11,033 bases of DNA from Deltaproteobacteria bacterium (lineage in GTDB: Bacteria > Desulfobacterota > Binatia > UBA9968): the NCBI GenBank assembly GCA_005878685.1, contig VBLN01000043.1:1-11033 (forward strand), in the 5' to 3' direction. Positions 4,128-11,033 of this stretch are shown here, one piece after another; the stretch's first letter is position 1; each line of letters starts with the position of its first letter. Below the pieces are notes generated by a model, which was given only the letters and a program-made list of their open reading frames with translations, was not told where the DNA came from and did no database searches. A program made the translations under genes and the position numbers.

Positions 4128-6983
4128 TCAATCGATACTCTTCCTAGAAGTCCCTTGGTCTGGAGCCGCAGCTGACTCAAAAACAGCCACAGGAAAACAT
4201 TGAAAGACTTCGCGGAGATACAAAATCTTTTTTTTCTTATCCGTGGAGACCAAGAGGGTCTCCCCAGTCAATAGGTTCCGCCAGCAATCCGGGGCATCCA
4301 ATGGTAAGTCAAGGTAACTATTTCCCCATGCTTTCTCACCGAGCGGAAACTCACCCACGGTGACCCATTTTGTGATCAGCCGGGGAACCACCAATAAGAC
4401 CCAAACGCTTCCCCTGCGTCTGGCGAAAGCACACAGGTGCTCTTTCCTCTTACCGACGGCGCCAAGCGGGATGTAGTCCCCTTCCAGCAAGAGTTCCTGA
4501 TAGGCTCTGCGAAAGTTTAAGGCCTTATAAATCACATAGAGCTTGACCCGGCTATCCTGCCAGTTCGAAAGCAGCTCGCGCGTCAGCGCCGAGAAATCTC
4601 CCGATTCCTTATTCTTGATCTCTTGAAGGAGCTGGGCCCGTTTTCCGAAATCTACGGGCCGGCGGTTATCCGGGTCCACGAAGCTCAGATCCCAAAGTTC
4701 CGTCCCCTGATAGAAGTCCGGCACTCCCGGTGAAACGATCTTAATGAGTGTCTGAGAGAGGGAATTAAGCATGCCATAGTGAGAAATTTTCTTTGCAAAG
4801 GGAAGAAAGTCTTTCAAAAACCGATTTGTTTCCGAAGGTTCTAAAATCTCTTCAATGAAGGAGACAAAAGCTTCCTCATAGGCTGTATCCGGCTTCAGCC
4901 ATTCGGTGTGGACCTTAGCCTCTCGAACAGCCTTAATGACGTAAGCTTTCAACCTTTCCAGGAAGCCCGATCGTCCCTCTTCGTAAAGAGGAAAAGCGCC
5001 AAGCAAGGTTTGATAAACGAAATATTCGTCGTTCCGATCGGGGACTTCCTCTCCCTTCAAAATTTTCTTCGCCCTCCTATTGAGCTGGCTCCACAGCTTG
5101 ATCTTTCTCTCCCACTCTTCAGGCAGCTCTGAAATGACGTTAATTCTGGCTCTTACGTCCTCGCCCCTCTTTGTGTCGTGAGTCGAGGTGGCATTCATGG
5201 AATGACGCCATGAGCGCGCCTTCTCCTGATTAAACCTGTGAAACTCTGCTACGGATATGCCAAATTGTTTGGCGTCTCCGCCTACTTCGTTTAACGATAA
5301 CAACCTGTTGTACACGTAGAGCGTGGTGTCTTCGAACCCCTTTGCCATGAGCGGTCCCGTGAGTTGCTGGAATCTCATCACAAAGTGAATCCACTGACTC
5401 TTTTCATCTTCGGCAAGATGATCCCTGAAGTCCAGCAGCAGAAATCTCTCTATGAAATTAAGCTCGTGGAGCAGGCCCGGATTGATCTCCTTTGCTTTTC
5501 TCATCGCTTCCCTTACGCGTAAGCGATCTTCCTCGCTGTAAACTTCGTAGTTGACGTAGGTTCGATAGACGGGAAAGAAGGTGAGCACCTCTACCAAAGC
5601 CCTCTTTAGCCCGTATAACGTGATATCGCCGCCATATCTGTCCCTGCTTGAGATATTTTTCATTAGGTGGGCTAGACCGTCTACATCTCCGGCCATATGC
5701 CTCCCGATAATGAGCCGTTTCTTCTCGCTGACCAGATTGGAATAAAGAACTCGAAAGCCCGTAAAGCGAGCATAGATTTGAGTGAATTTTTTTTCGTTTT
5801 TTGCTTCACAGAAGAGCCCGTTCACACAGTTCAAAAAGTCATAACCGGTTGTTCCTTGGACGGGCCAATCGGATGGAAGCCCTTCCTTTAAAGCTAGAAT
5901 CTTCTCAACCGTCACATAGAGATCGCCAACCTTTTGCCGGATTCTTTTGAGGTAGTTTGTCGGATCGTAGAGCCCGTCAATATGGTCGATCCTCAAGCCG
6001 TCGATCCTTTCCTCCTCGATAAGCTTGAAGATCAGTGAGTGAATGTGGTGAAACACCTTTTCGTCTTCCGTCCTCAGGCAGATGAGGTCATTAATATTGA
6101 AAAACCTTCTGTAGTTGATTTCCTCAGTCGCCACTTTCCAGAAGGATAATCGGAACAATTGTTCCGAAAGAAGCCGGTCAAGGGCGTTAAAATTTTCCGA
6201 GTCGCCCTTTTTCCCGTTGAGCTTCTCTATGCTTTCGTCGATCAGCTTCGTGATCTCATGGCTCGTCGTATAGAGCTCCCACAACATCCGCTTAACAAAC
6301 ATGATCTGATCGGATCTCTCCTGGCGCTCCTCTTTCGACGGCAGGCTCTTGAGTGCATAGAGTACGCCAAAGAACTTGATGAAATCCGGATGATCGCTGC
6401 CGAGACGTTTCTTGAACAGCCCCAAATCATAACTCAAGACTCTACTGTAGGACTCTATGTTTAATGGAAACCTTAAACTGAAATAGTTAATGCTCAGTCC
6501 CGTCTGATCGTAACCAAGTTTAATTTCGCCCGCTTCCAAACACTGGGAGTAAAATTCGCCTAGAAACGGCGCCAGGATTTTTTCCTTGAGGCTCTCGTAG
6601 GGGTGGTTCCATTCTATGTCAAAGTAATCAAAGAACTGCGAACCTTGACCGCTTTCTAAGGCATCCATCAGCATCTGGTTTTGGCCATCATAGGCCATAT
6701 GATTAGGCACGATATCCTGAATCCAGCTCATCTCGTATCGATGCAACTCGCCGATAAGGGATTCAAAGTCTTGCTGCGAGCCGAGCTCTGGATTGAGCCG
6801 ATTGGGATCGACCACGTCATATCCATGCAAGCTGCCCGCTCTTGCATGAAAGATCGGGGATGCGTAAAGGCTGGAGATTCCAAGCGCGTGGAGATACGAG
6901 ACAAGCGACTTGGCCTCGGAGAAGCCAAATTCCCGACTCAACTGCAGCCGATACGTCGCGGCGGGAATTCTAATGGAAGCCAT
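4128..6983 (-). CDS. treY: Malto-oligosyltrehalose synthase (EC 5.4.99.15)
   Basis: The 951-residue GH13 enzyme turns the terminal alpha-1,4 bond at the reducing end of a maltodextrin into an alpha,alpha-1,1 bond, giving maltooligosyl-trehalose for TreZ. The N-terminus is typical: PAATYRLQL (7-15) and LYASPIFHARAGSLHGYDVVDP (39-60). The four GH13 regions are visible: DIVPNH (90-95), GLRIDHIDGL with nucleophile D333, VTVEKIL with acid/base E360, and STHDTKRGED with H602-D603. The TreY hallmarks LTGPLMAKGFEDTTLYVYNRL (541-561) and VPDFYQGTELWDLSFVDPDNRRPVDF (754-779) are intact. Length is within the range of long TreY proteins and no signal peptide is present, so it is cytoplasmic. The ATG follows directly on the TAA of the GH57 gene (TAAATG) and lacks a well-spaced Shine-Dalgarno, which points to translational coupling. 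It is the last gene of the treZ-GH57-treY operon seen here and converges on the SH3-domain gene. Confidence 0.97.
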   Translation of the reverse strand: MASIRIPAATYRLQLSREFGFSEAKSLVSYLHALGISSLYASPIFHARAGSLHGYDVVDPNRLNPELGSQQDFESLIGELHRYEMSWIQDIVPNHMAYDGQNQMLMDALESGQGSQFFDYFDIEWNHPYESLKEKILAPFLGEFYSQCLEAGEIKLGYDQTGLSINYFSLRFPLNIESYSRVLSYDLGLFKKRLGSDHPDFIKFFGVLYALKSLPSKEERQERSDQIMFVKRMLWELYTTSHEITKLIDESIEKLNGKKGDSENFNALDRLLSEQLFRLSFWKVATEEINYRRFFNINDLICLRTEDEKVFHHIHSLIFKLIEEERIDGLRIDHIDGLYDPTNYLKRIRQKVGDLYVTVEKILALKEGLPSDWPVQGTTGYDFLNCVNGLFCEAKNEKKFTQIYARFTGFRVLYSNLVSEKKRLIIGRHMAGDVDGLAHLMKNISSRDRYGGDITLYGLKRALVEVLTFFPVYRTYVNYEVYSEEDRLRVREAMRKAKEINPGLLHELNFIERFLLLDFRDHLAEDEKSQWIHFVMRFQQLTGPLMAKGFEDTTLYVYNRLLSLNEVGGDAKQFGISVAEFHRFNQEKARSWRHSMNATSTHDTKRGEDVRARINVISELPEEWERKIKLWSQLNRRAKKILKGEEVPDRNDEYFVYQTLLGAFPLYEEGRSGFLERLKAYVIKAVREAKVHTEWLKPDTAYEEAFVSFIEEILEPSETNRFLKDFLPFAKKISHYGMLNSLSQTLIKIVSPGVPDFYQGTELWDLSFVDPDNRRPVDFGKRAQLLQEIKNKESGDFSALTRELLSNWQDSRVKLYVIYKALNFRRAYQELLLEGDYIPLGAVGKRKEHLCAFARRRGSVWVLLVVPRLITKWVTVGEFPLGEKAWGNSYLDLPLDAPDCWRNLLTGETLLVSTDKKKKILYLREVFQCFPVAVFESAAAPDQGTSRKSID

Positions 6984-9413
6984 TTATGGAACGCGGACCC
7001 TCAGCTTCTCGCCGAGAGCAACAAAACGGTCAACCCAGGCCCGGGCAGCTTCCTCGCCCTGTTCTGCCTTGGTCCGGAACTCAGGGTGAACTCTCTCAAG
7101 CATCTTGTAATAGATATTCTGTATCTTCCAGAGGTTCAGTCGGAAAGGCAGTCTCTGCACCAGATTGGCCGCAGTCTCGAGTCTCTGGAAAGAGACAAGA
7201 TCCGTGGGATGGTCCAGAAACTGCTCCGCCATTCGGTTCATATTCTGTCTGAACGCGTACTCGAGAGTATCCGTATCCAGAGCGACACCTTCGACCCTCG
7301 CCGCTTCCAAAAGGACTCCAATGCGCTCCATGTCGATCTCCTCGGCCCCAAGGGCTCGGCGGAGTCGGGCGCTCAGGACAAATTCGGCCGCCGCATGGAA
7401 AGCCCTAGGCAAAGGAATGCGCAGATCGGTTAGAAAGCGCATCATCGGAGCATGATTCTCGTAGAGCTGGCTATAGACGGCTTCGGCCTCGCTCAGGGCC
7501 GATTCTAGAATTCGGCTCAGGATATTCCGCTGCTCGTCGCGAAAGAGCGATCTAATGGAGTAATTGGACTCTCCAAATCGCCTATCTATGAGTCGGATGA
7601 CTTCGGGGAAGTCCGCTCTAGAAAAGGGCTCAGCGGCCTCCCTCACAAGGGCCTGATAGGCCTCCTCCTCCCCCAAAAGCTCTTTAACCCCGCCGTTTAA
7701 ATTGTGGTCGCCAAAGTGAAGAACACCGAAACTCAACACGGAAAATTCGTGCGTGATCTCAGAGGTCAACTTGACACGCCCCATCACCAACTTCGATTTC
7801 CCAGCCTCAAAGCTTTGGTAATCTTCACGGTCCGCCTTGTAACAATAGATCCTCGCCTGTTCCGGATAGATCTCAAACAGGGAGCTGATGGCGTAGTGGG
7901 CTCCCAACCTCTCCCAGTTCACCATGGCAGGTTTCACAAATTTTTCGTAGATTTGGCGACCGTCGCCGTGATCCGGAAAATTACTCTTAGCCTGCCCGAG
8001 TCGCTCGATGAATTGCGATTCAGTGGCATCGCCGAAGATCTCTTGGGCCAATTGAACAGCTCGTCCAGCGTAATGGATAACCTGTACGGTCTCGATGCCG
8101 GAGAGATCGTCAAAGAACCAACCGCAGCTTGTATACATGAGCATGGCATGGCGCTGAAGCTCCAGGAGCTTGAGCACCATGATCTTCTCAGGCTCGTTCA
8201 ACTCATGGATCGCATGCTCGGCGAGGAAGTGCTTAACGTTCTCCGGCGAGCGGGGAAGAATGACCTTAATGTAGTCGTTTCGTGCTGCCCACGGATCCTT
8301 GAGAAACTGGCGTCCCTTTTCCTCATAGGCTGGGGCCAGCATATCCCGGAGCCAGTCCAGGGCATCCCGTAAGGGCGTACGCCAAGCCTGATTCCATCCC
8401 GGGTGTCCCCCGGAGTTGCACCCGCAGTCGCTCCACCATCGCTCTACCCCGTGGACGCAACTCCAAGAGGTATTCTCAAAGATCTCTACTTGATAGGTGG
8501 GAGGGCACTTCTCAAGATACTCTGCGTAGTTAGTCAGATGGGCAAGGTTATTAGATCCGATGTAGTTGAGGGCGTAGGCCAAAGCCATTTCGCCGTGCCG
8601 ATGATGGTGTCCATAGGTTTCACCGTCGGTAGCGATATGGACGAGCTCGTACCAGTCTCGCTCCTCGCGGAAAACACCGAGCAGTCGATTTGCAAAATCC
8701 TCTCCCTTAGCGAGTAGGCGTTCGAAGGCAACGGCGCGGGAGATAGGACCGTCATAAAAGAATAGAGCGATCTTGCGCCCTGAGGGCAAGCGCAGTTCGT
8801 AGGCCGTCGTGGGATCAATAGCCCCGCCGCTGACGTCGCGCCAGGCGCGGCCGCCAATTCTGCGCGCGCGGCTTGCCTGATGAGGCGACAGAATAGTAAA
8901 TTTGATTCCAAGGTCCGCCAGGATGTCGAGGCTTTCCAGATCCACGGCCGTCTCCGGGAGCCACATCCCCTCAGGCTTGCGTCGAAAACGGTGCTCAAAG
9001 TCCCGGATCCCCCAAAGCACCTGGGTGTACTTGTCGCGGCGGTTAGCCAGGGGCAGTATCACGTGATTGTACGCCTGGGCCAGGGCCGACCCATGACCCG
9101 AGAAATTTTTCTGACTCTCCTGATCAGCTTCGAGAATGGCACGATAAACCTCTGGCGCCTTCTCCTCTAGCCAGCTAAGGATCGTGGGACCAAAGTCAAA
9201 GCTGATCTTAGAGTAGTTGTTGACGATTTGGACAATCCAGTTCTGGGTGTCCAGAATTCTGGAGGCTGCGTTAGGTGCGTAGCACTCGGCCGTGATACGC
9301 TCGTTCCAGTCGTGATAAGGATAGGCTGAGTCTTGAAACTCAATCGCTTCCAGCCATGGGTTCTCGCGTGGCGGCTGGTAAAAATGTCCGTGAATACAGA
9401 TGTAGCGTTCCAT
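6984..9413 (-). CDS. Glycoside hydrolase family 57 protein with DUF3536-type C-terminus, activity unassigned
   Basis: This 809-residue protein is read from the ATG at 9413. A start at 9455 in the same frame would overlap treZ by 29 bases and lacks the usual N-terminus; from 9413 the chain starts directly as MERYICIHGHFYQPPRENPW and has AAGGGG seven bases upstream. GH57 blocks: H8-x-H10, FSGHGSALAQAYNH (105-117), GMWLPETAVD with probable nucleophile E154 (149-158), and HIATDGETYGHHH with probable acid/base D263 (259-271). Both catalytic carboxylates are present, so it should be an active retaining alpha-glucan enzyme. A conserved-looking Cys/His/Trp block follows (W317, C319, H321, W326, W327, C330, C332, then GGHPGWNQAWRTPLRDALDWLRD, 335-357). 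The helical C-terminal half fits the DUF3536 group. GH57 activities include amylase, 4-alpha-glucanotransferase, branching and amylopullulanase; none can be chosen from sequence. It lies 13 bases after treZ and abuts treY, indicating work on the same maltodextrin pool. No signal peptide. Confidence 0.93.
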   Translation of the reverse strand: MERYICIHGHFYQPPRENPWLEAIEFQDSAYPYHDWNERITAECYAPNAASRILDTQNWIVQIVNNYSKISFDFGPTILSWLEEKAPEVYRAILEADQESQKNFSGHGSALAQAYNHVILPLANRRDKYTQVLWGIRDFEHRFRRKPEGMWLPETAVDLESLDILADLGIKFTILSPHQASRARRIGGRAWRDVSGGAIDPTTAYELRLPSGRKIALFFYDGPISRAVAFERLLAKGEDFANRLLGVFREERDWYELVHIATDGETYGHHHRHGEMALAYALNYIGSNNLAHLTNYAEYLEKCPPTYQVEIFENTSWSCVHGVERWWSDCGCNSGGHPGWNQAWRTPLRDALDWLRDMLAPAYEEKGRQFLKDPWAARNDYIKVILPRSPENVKHFLAEHAIHELNEPEKIMVLKLLELQRHAMLMYTSCGWFFDDLSGIETVQVIHYAGRAVQLAQEIFGDATESQFIERLGQAKSNFPDHGDGRQIYEKFVKPAMVNWERLGAHYAISSLFEIYPEQARIYCYKADREDYQSFEAGKSKLVMGRVKLTSEITHEFSVLSFGVLHFGDHNLNGGVKELLGEEEAYQALVREAAEPFSRADFPEVIRLIDRRFGESNYSIRSLFRDEQRNILSRILESALSEAEAVYSQLYENHAPMMRFLTDLRIPLPRAFHAAAEFVLSARLRRALGAEEIDMERIGVLLEAARVEGVALDTDTLEYAFRQNMNRMAEQFLDHPTDLVSFQRLETAANLVQRLPFRLNLWKIQNIYYKMLERVHPEFRTKAEQGEEAARAWVDRFVALGEKLRVRVP

Positions 9414-9420
9414 CAGGCTT

Positions 9421-9426
9421 CCCCTT
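9421..9426 (-). promoter_or_regulatory. Ribosome binding site that fixes the start of the GH57 gene
   Basis: AAGGGG on the minus strand, seven bases before the ATG at 9413, lies directly after the treZ stop codon (TAG, 9429-9427). It favours the 9413 start over the in-frame ATG 14 codons upstream. Confidence 0.7.
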
Positions 9427-11033
9427 CTAGACCTCCGCGGCCCGAGCCAAGACAACGAAAGACTTGGGTCTCAGGGGAAGTAGAATTTCCCCTTTTGAGT
9501 TCAGCAGGTCCGGAACCGAGCTCCCGTTCCCTTGCCACTTTTTATCTTGCGAATCGAGCAGTTTGCGCCATCGCCCCGCTGGAAGAAGAATGGAGAGCGA
9601 TACCTCGCCAGCCCCAAAGTGGAAGGCCGTAAAGACTTCATCGTCACCACTCGAGCGCCGAACGACCAAGGCCTTCTCCTTTTCGTAGCCGGTGACTTCT
9701 ATGTGCTCCTTACTGAGCAAGGCAAGAGCAGGCAACGTCTTTCGAAGCCGAATCAGCTCCTTGTAAAATTCGACAAGGACTTTGTGTTCACCCTGCTCGC
9801 GCAGTTGATGATTGAGTTTGGCTCGCAGGAAAGTCGTCTCGTCGTGCGGATCAGGCGGTTCGCCTCTCCATTGGAACGCGGCAAATTCCTCTCGGCGCCC
9901 CCGCCGCACAGCCTCGATGAGGTTTGAGTCCGCATGGCTCGTGAAATATTGAAAGGGCGCTTTCTCTCCGTATTCCTCGCCCATAAACAGCAACGGGACG
10001 AAAGGAGAAAGGAGTACTATGCCAGCTGCAAGCTTTAAACTTTCTAATGGGACCAGCTGGCTCAGGCGCTCGCCACCCATACGGTTACCGACCTGATCGT
10101 GGTTTTGCGCGAATACGACGAAGCGGTGAGCGGGGATGTCCCGGGACGAGCTCCCGTGCCGACGCCGACGGTATGAAGAGTACTCTCCTGAATAGGTGAA
10201 ACCTTCGCGAAACGCCTTAACCAGATGTTCGATTCGGCCGTAGTCAGCGTAATATGCTGTCCGCTCACCCGTGAGAAGCACGTGGAGGGAGTGGTGAAGA
10301 TCATCATTCCATTGAGCGTCGAGACCATATCCGCCAAGCTCACGCGAACGTATCAGGCGAGCGTCGTTCGAGGCGCTCTCCGGCATCAGATAGACCTGGC
10401 GATTGAGACGCTTTGCCTGCCGATGGACTTCCTCGGATAGCTCCTCTAGGAAAGGTCGAGGCGAATGGTCGAGAATAGCATGGACCGCGTCGAGCCGAAA
10501 AGCATCGATGTGAAACTCCTCAGTCCAGTAGAGAGCATTCTGAATAAAAAAATCCCGGACCTCGTCGCTATAAGGACCATCGAAATTGAGCGCCAAACCC
10601 CAGGGCGTCTTGTAGCGTTCCGTGAAGTAGGGGCCAAAGTCCGCGAGGTAATTTCCCTCAGGCCCGAGGTGGTTATAAACCACATCAAGGATCACGGCCA
10701 TGCGATGGTTGTGACAGGCATTGACGAGCCTTTTGAGACCCGTGGCCCCTCCGTAAGAATCCTGCACGGCGAAAGGATAGACACCGTCATAGCCCCAGTT
10801 TCGATTCCCGGGGAACTGGGCCACTGGCATGAGCTCGACCGCGGTGATTCCAAGCTCCTTGAGTCGAGAGAGGTGGGGAATAATCGCGTCAAAGGTGCCT
10901 GCGGAGGTGAACGTCCCAACGTGAAGCTCGTATACGACGAAGTTTTCGAGAGCAAGGCCAAACCAACCACTGTCCGTCCATTCGAACTGCGGCTCTGTCA
11001 CTTGCGATGGGCCATGAACCCCTTGAGGCTGAA
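9427..11033 (-). CDS. treZ: Malto-oligosyltrehalose trehalohydrolase (EC 3.2.1.141), 5' end outside the window
   Basis: The frame is open to the right edge, starting there with QPQGVHGPSQVTEPQFEWTD, a segment typical of the region after the N-terminal domain of TreZ. The GTG at 11001 is therefore an internal codon, and about 60-80 residues are missing. The visible 534 residues cover the GH13 catalytic barrel and C-terminal beta domain. Counting from the first residue in the window: YELHVGTFT (about 34-42), GNRNWGYDGVYPFA (75-88), DVVYNHLGPEGNYL (116-129, region I), FRLDAVHAI with nucleophile D181, LMPESASND with acid/base E218, and FAQNHDQVGNRMGGERLS with H311-D312. The enzyme hydrolyses maltooligosyl-trehalose from TreY to trehalose plus a shortened maltodextrin. 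It is cytoplasmic. As the first gene of the visible operon it is 13 bases from GH57; its promoter, and any treX debranching gene, would lie beyond the window. Confidence 0.96.
   Translation of the reverse strand, partial: QPQGVHGPSQVTEPQFEWTDSGWFGLALENFVVYELHVGTFTSAGTFDAIIPHLSRLKELGITAVELMPVAQFPGNRNWGYDGVYPFAVQDSYGGATGLKRLVNACHNHRMAVILDVVYNHLGPEGNYLADFGPYFTERYKTPWGLALNFDGPYSDEVRDFFIQNALYWTEEFHIDAFRLDAVHAILDHSPRPFLEELSEEVHRQAKRLNRQVYLMPESASNDARLIRSRELGGYGLDAQWNDDLHHSLHVLLTGERTAYYADYGRIEHLVKAFREGFTYSGEYSSYRRRRHGSSSRDIPAHRFVVFAQNHDQVGNRMGGERLSQLVPLESLKLAAGIVLLSPFVPLLFMGEEYGEKAPFQYFTSHADSNLIEAVRRGRREEFAAFQWRGEPPDPHDETTFLRAKLNHQLREQGEHKVLVEFYKELIRLRKTLPALALLSKEHIEVTGYEKEKALVVRRSSGDDEVFTAFHFGAGEVSLSILLPAGRWRKLLDSQDKKWQGNGSSVPDLLNSKGEILLPLRPKSFVVLARAAEV

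Noticed and set aside
6681..8372. Long plus-strand open frames (250 and 222 codons) opposite treY and the GH57 gene
   Set aside because: They lie antisense to genes with clear catalytic motifs, contain no recognisable domain, and have no ribosome site or neighbour on that strand.
9414..9455. Longer GH57 start at 9455
   Set aside because: It would overlap treZ by 29 bases, adds an Arg/Gly-rich extension unlike the family N-terminus, and ignores the ribosome site seven bases before the ATG at 9413.

Overview
The window is a contiguous stretch of a Gram-negative bacterial chromosome with tightly packed genes, short intergenic gaps and moderate GC (roughly 50-55% by eye). The Gram-negative assignment rests on an OmpA-type peptidoglycan-binding lipoprotein and on two envelope proteins with lipoprotein-type (lipobox) signals. 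The mix of a maltodextrin-to-trehalose operon, a DUF3536-type GH57 enzyme, a Tat-exported ACMSD-like amidohydrolase and a PuuE-like deacetylase resembles uncultured soil or sediment lineages (deltaproteobacterial/Binatota-like, NC10 or Rokubacteria-like). That placement is an inference; no rRNA or marker gene is present to test it.

Left end (1-2270): the 5' part of a polysaccharide-deacetylase (NodB-fold) gene runs leftward off the window. It is divergent from a rightward gene for a twin-arginine-exported, probably lipid-anchored, metal-dependent amidohydrolase of the ACMSD-like (amidohydrolase 2) family. In the 270-base gap between them, on the minus strand, lies a previously unlisted 35-codon remnant of a short-chain dehydrogenase/reductase (SDR), interrupted by a one-base frameshift in a G5 run. 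A rho-independent terminator candidate follows the amidohydrolase gene.

Middle (2290-4130): an envelope module. On the minus strand, an OmpA-family lipoprotein carries a glycine-zipper segment, 32 consecutive prolines and a C-terminal peptidoglycan-binding domain. It is followed 17 bases later by a small secreted protein of unknown function. Divergent from them is a secreted protein with two bacterial SH3 domains. The 164-base spacer holds back-to-back sigma70-like promoter candidates. Just past the stop codon of the SH3 gene, an out-of-frame piece of DNA resembles the end of another SH3 repeat.

Right half (4128-11033): a leftward three-gene operon, treZ (5' end outside the window) - GH57/DUF3536 - treY. 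TreY converts the reducing end of maltodextrins into a trehalosyl unit and TreZ releases free trehalose. The GH57 enzyme between them has an intact catalytic nucleophile and acid but no assigned activity, and its position argues for a role in alpha-glucan (glycogen/maltodextrin) processing. The genes are separated by 13 and 0 bases, so co-transcription and translational coupling are likely. The promoter of this operon lies beyond position 11033.

No CRISPR array, tRNA, rRNA, insertion sequence, phage gene or recognisable defence system was seen. The least explained items are the GH57 protein, the 32-proline tract, the two gene remnants and the small secreted protein next to the OmpA lipoprotein.
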